From the NCBI RefSeq assembly GCF_023073915.1, contig NZ_JADPKK010000022.1, forward strand, positions 1,178,001-1,242,000: a stretch of DNA of 64,000 bases, written 5' to 3'. The DNA is from Bradyrhizobium sp. 149. Its GTDB lineage: Bacteria > Pseudomonadota > Alphaproteobacteria > Rhizobiales > Xanthobacteraceae. The stretch's first letter is position 1. The number at the start of each line of letters is the position of its first letter. Below, in pieces: positions 60,107-64,000 of the stretch. The translations under genes and the position numbers were made by a program. The notes under the pieces were generated by a model that saw nothing but the letters and a program-made list of their open reading frames with translations, made no database searches and was not told the origin of the DNA.

Positions 60107-61363
60107 CTACGAGACCGGCTTGATCCCACCCAGCGACCGCACCGCGATCGCCACGCAGACCACCATCAGCACCGCCGCGAGCAGGAACGGCGCGCCGGGC
60201 AGATGAAGCGGCGCGCTGGCGCCAATGAAATAGGAAAAGGTCAGCGTGAACAGGAACGGCCCGACGAGCTGCGACACGCTTTGCACGCTCGCGGTCGCGC
60301 CCTGCAGCTGGCCCTGCTGATCGGGCGCAACCAGCCGCGTCATCAGCGCTTGCGAGGCGGCACCCGAGATGCCCCACAGCGCCAAGACGGGAATGCCGAG
60401 CCAGGACAGCGGTCCGGTCGGCGCTGCGCCGAGGATCACGAATCCGAGCGCCCCACAACACAGTCCCAGCAACAATGCGTTTCTCTCGCCGAGCGCGCGC
60501 ACGATCGGGCCGATGGCAAGCCCCTGCACCACCATGGCGCAGATGCCGACCATCGCCAGCGTCAACCCCACGGTTTTCGAATCCCAGCCGTAGCGATAGG
60601 TGGCATAGAGCACGAAGGTCGAGGGCAGCACGACATGCGCGACCTGCGCGATGAAGTTGACGACCGACAAGGCGGAGAGCACCGCATTGGATCGCAACAG
60701 ACGCAGCGCGCCGACCGGACTGGCACTTCGCCAGCGGAACACCGCGCGCTTGTCGGGCGCGAGCGATTCCGGCAGGACGAAGAGCCCGTAGAGCGCATTG
60801 GCGAAGCTGAGGGCCGCCGACGCCCAGAACGGCAGGCGCGGATCGATATCGCCGAGCAGACCGCCCAGCGCCGGGCCCAGCACGAAGCCGGCGCCAAAGG
60901 CAGCGCCAATCCTGCCGAACACCGCTGCGCGCCGCTCCGGCGGCGTGATGTCGGCAATATAGGCAAAGGCGGTCGAGATGCTGGCCGAAGTGATGCCTGA
61001 GATGACACGGCCGACGAACAGCCAGACCAGCGACGGCGCTAGCGCCATCAGCACATAGTCGGCAGCGAGCCCGAAATTGGACAGCAGCACCACCGGCCGC
61101 CGCCCGAAGCGATCCGACAGCGCGCCGAGCACCGGCGAGAACACGAACTGCATCAGCGCCCAGGCGGTGCCGAACAGGCCAAAGATGCGGGCCGCATGCG
61201 CCGTGTCGTTGTCGACGAAGCTCTCGATCAGCTTTGGCAGGATCGGCATGATCACGCCGAGCGCGAGCATGTCGAGCAGGATGGTGACGAAGATGAAGGC
61301 GACCGCGCCGCGCCGGGCCGGCGCAGCGCCCTGCGCCATCGCCTCGCCGGCATCGTCGCTCAC
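60107..61363 (-). CDS. MFS drug/H+ antiporter (TetA-like, DHA1)
   Basis: A 418-aa, 12-helix major facilitator protein. The loop 2-3 motif GALSDRFGRRPVVLL and the antiporter motif GFVLGPALGGLLGD mark it as a DHA1-type exporter, close in form to TetA. Resistance to tetracycline cannot be inferred. The start is a GTG at 61363 that overlaps the der stop (GTGA), so translation is probably coupled to der. Confidence 0.9.
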   Translation of the reverse strand: MSDDAGEAMAQGAAPARRGAVAFIFVTILLDMLALGVIMPILPKLIESFVDNDTAHAARIFGLFGTAWALMQFVFSPVLGALSDRFGRRPVVLLSNFGLAADYVLMALAPSLVWLFVGRVISGITSASISTAFAYIADITPPERRAAVFGRIGAAFGAGFVLGPALGGLLGDIDPRLPFWASAALSFANALYGLFVLPESLAPDKRAVFRWRSASPVGALRLLRSNAVLSALSVVNFIAQVAHVVLPSTFVLYATYRYGWDSKTVGLTLAMVGICAMVVQGLAIGPIVRALGERNALLLGLCCGALGFVILGAAPTGPLSWLGIPVLALWGISGAASQALMTRLVAPDQQGQLQGATASVQSVSQLVGPFLFTLTFSYFIGASAPLHLPGAPFLLAAVLMVVCVAIAVRSLGGIKPVS

Positions 61364-62742
61364 GACGGCCGCTTGCGCTTGTGGGCGAAGGGATTGGCCT
61401 TCTCGCGCAGGGTGATACGCACCGGCGTGCCCGGCAGCTCGAAGGCCTCACGCAGGGAATTGACGAGATAGCGCAGATAGGACTGCGGCACCGCGTCCGC
61501 GCGCGAGCAGAACAGCACGAAGCTCGGCGGGCGGGCCTTGGTCTGCGTGATGTAATTCAGCTTGAGTCGTCGGCCGGACACGGCCGGCGGCGGATTGGCC
61601 TGGACTGCCTCCTCGAACCAGCGGTTCAGCGCCGCGGTCGACACACGCCTGTTCCAGAGCGCATAGGCATCCTGGATCGCTTGCATCAATCGATCGATGC
61701 CCTCGCCCATCAAGCCGGAGACGGCGACGATCGGCACGCCCTTGATCTGCGGGAGCGAGTGATCGGCATCGCGGCGCAGGTTCGAGATTGCACCGCCACC
61801 CTTGCTCTCCATCAGGTCCCATTTGTTGACGGCGAGCACGACAGCGCGACCCTCGCGCTCGATCAGGTCGGCAATGCGAAGATCCTGCTCCTCAAAGCGG
61901 TTCTGCGCATCCATCATCATCACGACGACTTCGGCAAAGCGCACCGCGCGCAGGGCGTCGGCGACCGAGAGTTTCTCGAGCTTCTCCTCGATCCGCGAGC
62001 GCCGGCGCAGACCTGCGGTGTCGAACACGCGAAACTCGCGGCCCTTCCAGTTGATCTCGACCGCGATGGAATCGCGCGTGGTGCCGGCCTCCGGGCTCGT
62101 CAGCAGGCGCTCTTCGCCGAGCAGATGATTGATCATCGTCGACTTGCCGGCGTTCGGCCGCCCGACGATGGCGACCCGGATCGGACGCGTGGCGGCCTCT
62201 TCCTCAGTCAGCGGCTCGTCGTCCTCGACTTCATCCTCCTCGACAGGCTCCGGCATCAGCACTCTAAGGGCGTCGTAGAGCTCACCCATGCCCTCGCCGT
62301 GCTCGGCCGATATCTGGATGGGATCGCCGAGGCCGAGCGCGAAGGCCTCCATCGCGCCGGCATCGCCATGCTTGCCTTCGCTCTTGTTGGCGACAAGCAG
62401 CACCGGCTTGTCGGCCTTGCGGGCGAAATCGGCAAAGGCGCTATCGTTTGGCGTCAGGCCCGCGCGCGCATCAATCACGAAGAACAGCGCGTCGGCCTGT
62501 GCGATCGCGGCCTCCGTCTGCTCCTGCATGCGGGCGGTCAGCGAGCCCTTGGCACCCTCGTCGAGGCCGGCGGTATCGATGATCGTGAAATCGAGATCAC
62601 CGAGCCTGGCCTCCCCCTCGCGGCGGTCGCGGGTGACGCCGGGCAGATCATCGACAAGCGCGAGCTTCTGCCCGACCAGGCGGTTGAACAGCGTCGACTT
62701 GCCGACATTGGGCCGGCCGATAATGGCAATCTTAAAGGACAT
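61360..62742 (-). CDS. der: ribosome biogenesis GTPase Der
   Basis: Double-GTPase (EngA) needed for 50S subunit assembly. The 460-aa product has two G domains: GRPNVGKST (about 9-17) with NKSE, and GRPNAGKST with NKWD. A C-terminal KH-like domain follows, including LRYLVNSLREAFELPGTPVRI. An acidic linker (EPVEEDEVEDDEPL) separates the two G domains. Start ATG 62742. It is overlapped downstream by the MFS gene and lies below a lipoprotein and a YfgM-like gene. Confidence 0.97.
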   Translation of the reverse strand: MSFKIAIIGRPNVGKSTLFNRLVGQKLALVDDLPGVTRDRREGEARLGDLDFTIIDTAGLDEGAKGSLTARMQEQTEAAIAQADALFFVIDARAGLTPNDSAFADFARKADKPVLLVANKSEGKHGDAGAMEAFALGLGDPIQISAEHGEGMGELYDALRVLMPEPVEEDEVEDDEPLTEEEAATRPIRVAIVGRPNAGKSTMINHLLGEERLLTSPEAGTTRDSIAVEINWKGREFRVFDTAGLRRRSRIEEKLEKLSVADALRAVRFAEVVVMMMDAQNRFEEQDLRIADLIEREGRAVVLAVNKWDLMESKGGGAISNLRRDADHSLPQIKGVPIVAVSGLMGEGIDRLMQAIQDAYALWNRRVSTAALNRWFEEAVQANPPPAVSGRRLKLNYITQTKARPPSFVLFCSRADAVPQSYLRYLVNSLREAFELPGTPVRITLREKANPFAHKRKRPS

Positions 62743-62791
62743 GGGTCATTCGTGCGCTGCCGGAGCTGCGCCTGTCAATGAAATGAAATAA

Positions 62792-63343
62792 TTAGCGCGA
62801 GAAGCTGCCGCTCGGCATCGGCGCCGGGAAGGCGCCCTGCGATTGCTGCTGGGTGGTCTGGGTCGGTTGCGCCTGCTGGACGGGCTGATCGGGCGGCGGC
62901 GCGGTCGTGCGCTTGCGCACGATCTTCTGCCTGGGCGGCGGAGCGGCCGCGGGCGGCGCGGCCTCGGGCTGGGCCTCGCCATCGACCTCGCCGGCGGGCG
63001 CCTCAGCCGGCCCGGCTGCGGCGGTGGCCGGCTGCCTGGTCTTTTTCGACTTGGCACCCTTCGCCGGCTTGGCCGGCTCGGACGGAGGCTCCGTGGGCAG
63101 GGCCGCAACGGCAGGCGCGTTCGGATCGGGCTGTTGCTGCGCGCCCTTGTACATATCCTTGGGAACACCCTGTTCGAGGCCCGGCACGCCTTCGGGGAAC
63201 ACGGGCTTGCGATCGCCCGGCAGCTTCTTCTTGGTATCCAGGAAGTCGAGCATGTCGCTGGGATCGAAGCTGGAGCAACCGCCCAGGACGCCGGCGAAGG
63301 CGATCAGGACGGCGGCTGCGATCAAGCGTGGCGTGCGGCGCAT
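62792..63343 (-). CDS. Pro/Ala-rich lipoprotein, hypothetical
   Basis: A 183-aa lipoprotein: signal peptide with lipobox VLGGC (Cys about residue 23), a short folded segment (SSFDPSDMLDFLDTKKKLPGDRKPVFPEGVPGLEQGVP), then a Pro/Ala/Gln-rich tail with no known domain. It sits between the YfgM-like gene and der, where E. coli has bamB. It has no propeller repeats, so it is not BamB. An outer-membrane or periplasmic role is likely. Confidence 0.8.
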   Translation of the reverse strand: MRRTPRLIAAAVLIAFAGVLGGCSSFDPSDMLDFLDTKKKLPGDRKPVFPEGVPGLEQGVPKDMYKGAQQQPDPNAPAVAALPTEPPSEPAKPAKGAKSKKTRQPATAAAGPAEAPAGEVDGEAQPEAAPPAAAPPPRQKIVRKRTTAPPPDQPVQQAQPTQTTQQQSQGAFPAPMPSGSFSR

Positions 63344-63384
63344 ATCGGTATCTCGTCTCAGCTCTCGGGGCCGTCAGCTCTTGC

Positions 63385-64000
63385 TCAGCTCTTGGCGACG
63401 GGCGGCAGCAGGGCCTGCAGCGCCTCGGCGCGCGAGCGCAGGCCGGGCGGCGTTTCGCCGTCCTCGGCAATCGCGTCGAGCCATTTGCGGGCCGCAGTCA
63501 TGTCGTTGTTGCGCCAGGCCGACAGCGCCAGCATCTCGCGGGCAGTATGGCGGAAGGTGGATTTGGGCGCGGTGGAGGCTTCCAGCCGCTGCTGCATGTC
63601 GGCATAGGACGCGCTGTCGAGCAGGAGGCCAGCGGCGCGGATCTTTGCCAGATCCTGCCACTCGCCGCCTACGCTGCGGTCGGCGGCAATGTCGTCATAC
63701 AGCTTGGCGGCCGCCTTGGGATCGCGCGCCGCCGCCTCGGCGGCAGCACGCAGCCGCGCCAGGGTGCGATAGCCCGACGGAGCCTTGGCGGCGAGCTCGG
63801 TGAAGGCCGTCTCGGCCTCCGCGTGCTTGTCCTGATCGGACAACTCGGCGGCTTTCTCGAAGGCGGCGCCGGCCTCTGCCGCCTTCTTGGCCTCCAGATA
63901 CTGGTAACCGCGCCAGCCACCCACGGCGGCGACGATCAGCACCATCAGGGCGATGAAGACGATAGAATACTTATCCCACAGCTTTTTGAGCTGTTCGCGA
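63385..64000 (-). CDS. YfgM-like TPR membrane protein (5' end cut by window edge)
   Basis: The visible part runs from REQLKKLWDKYS at the window edge through a membrane helix (IVFIALMVLIVAAVGGW) into a tetratricopeptide-type domain. The helical repeats include AAAFEKAAELSDQDKHAEAETAF-like and LARLRAAAEAAARDPKAAAKLYDDI stretches. This matches the YfgM family, ancillary to the Sec translocon and envelope protein folding. The gene's start is outside the window. Its position near der, as in E. coli yfgM-bamB-der, supports the call. Confidence 0.87.
   Translation of the reverse strand, partial: REQLKKLWDKYSIVFIALMVLIVAAVGGWRGYQYLEAKKAAEAGAAFEKAAELSDQDKHAEAETAFTELAAKAPSGYRTLARLRAAAEAAARDPKAAAKLYDDIAADRSVGGEWQDLAKIRAAGLLLDSASYADMQQRLEASTAPKSTFRHTAREMLALSAWRNNDMTAARKWLDAIAEDGETPPGLRSRAEALQALLPPVAKS

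Noticed and set aside
60107..61363. Calling the MFS exporter a tetracycline resistance gene tetA
   Set aside because: Only family-level motifs are visible; drug specificity cannot be read from them.
61381..62781. Long plus-strand frame opposite der (466 codons)
   Set aside because: Shadow of der, whose two GTPase domains are intact.
1..64000. CRISPR array, tRNA, rRNA, phage or transposase genes
   Set aside because: No regularly spaced repeats, cloverleaf sequence, ribosomal RNA block or recombinase motif was recognised anywhere in the window.

Overview
The window is a high-GC alphaproteobacterial chromosome segment. Gene content and order point to a Bradyrhizobium-like member of the Nitrobacteraceae: the fabD-fabG-acpP-fabF-mltG-yicC-gmk run, the lptF-lptG-lptD-surA-pdxA-rsmA run, rpsF-rpsR-DUF2232-rplI, Bug-type solute-binding proteins, FixK/FNR-type regulators, and several intergenic palindromes of the kind found throughout that group. 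The genus call is inference from gene order and protein character; there is no rRNA gene here to anchor it. Most of the window is core housekeeping DNA, with a few accessory or decaying pockets.

Layout. 1-4 kb: partial TerC-type membrane protein, ndk, a His/Gly-rich secreted peptide, a 57-aa protein and an ABC-F ATPase. 4-5.4 kb: a Bug solute-binding gene beside the remains of a second Bug gene. 5.4-8.1 kb: a lipoprotein, holC and pepA. 8.4-17.1 kb: a tightly overlapping envelope/ribosome cluster lptF-lptG-lptD-surA-pdxA-rsmA, then an alcohol dehydrogenase. 17.1-22.9 kb: accessory zone with three Crp/Fnr regulators, a perfect 16-bp palindrome, a FixK/FNR-type box, a cupin, a frameshifted Gly/Tyr-rich secreted protein and about 0.9 kb of non-coding repeat DNA containing a very large hairpin.

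22.9-32.7 kb: a secreted/anchored protein with a two-cysteine module, gmk, yicC, mltG, the fatty-acid synthesis genes and a TetR-desaturase pair with its own operator. 33-36.7 kb: ribosomal protein operon, then a convergent TetR-thioesterase pair whose thioesterase stop codon lies in the loop of the shared terminator. 36.8-44 kb: a c-type cytochrome-like protein with a long charged tail, cyclopropane fatty acid synthase, dnaB, alr, a Cys-rich peptide and xthA. 44-49.2 kb: an SGNH-like protein, a GFA protein, a more A/T-rich island of unknown genes, an L,D-transpeptidase and a TSUP permease.

49.2-52.4 kb: an orphan periplasmic sugar-binding-type protein translationally coupled to a membrane GGDEF-EAL protein, the best candidate here for a little-described signalling module. 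52.6-60 kb: radA, cvpA, purF, an SDR, a secreted NHL beta-propeller and an orphan branched-chain amino-acid-type binding protein. 60-64 kb: an MFS exporter overlapping der, a Pro/Ala-rich lipoprotein, and a YfgM-like TPR membrane protein cut by the window end.

No tRNA, rRNA, CRISPR array, transposase or integrase was recognised. Boundaries rest on reading frames, start-site ribosome-binding sequences and motifs read by eye; no database search was run.
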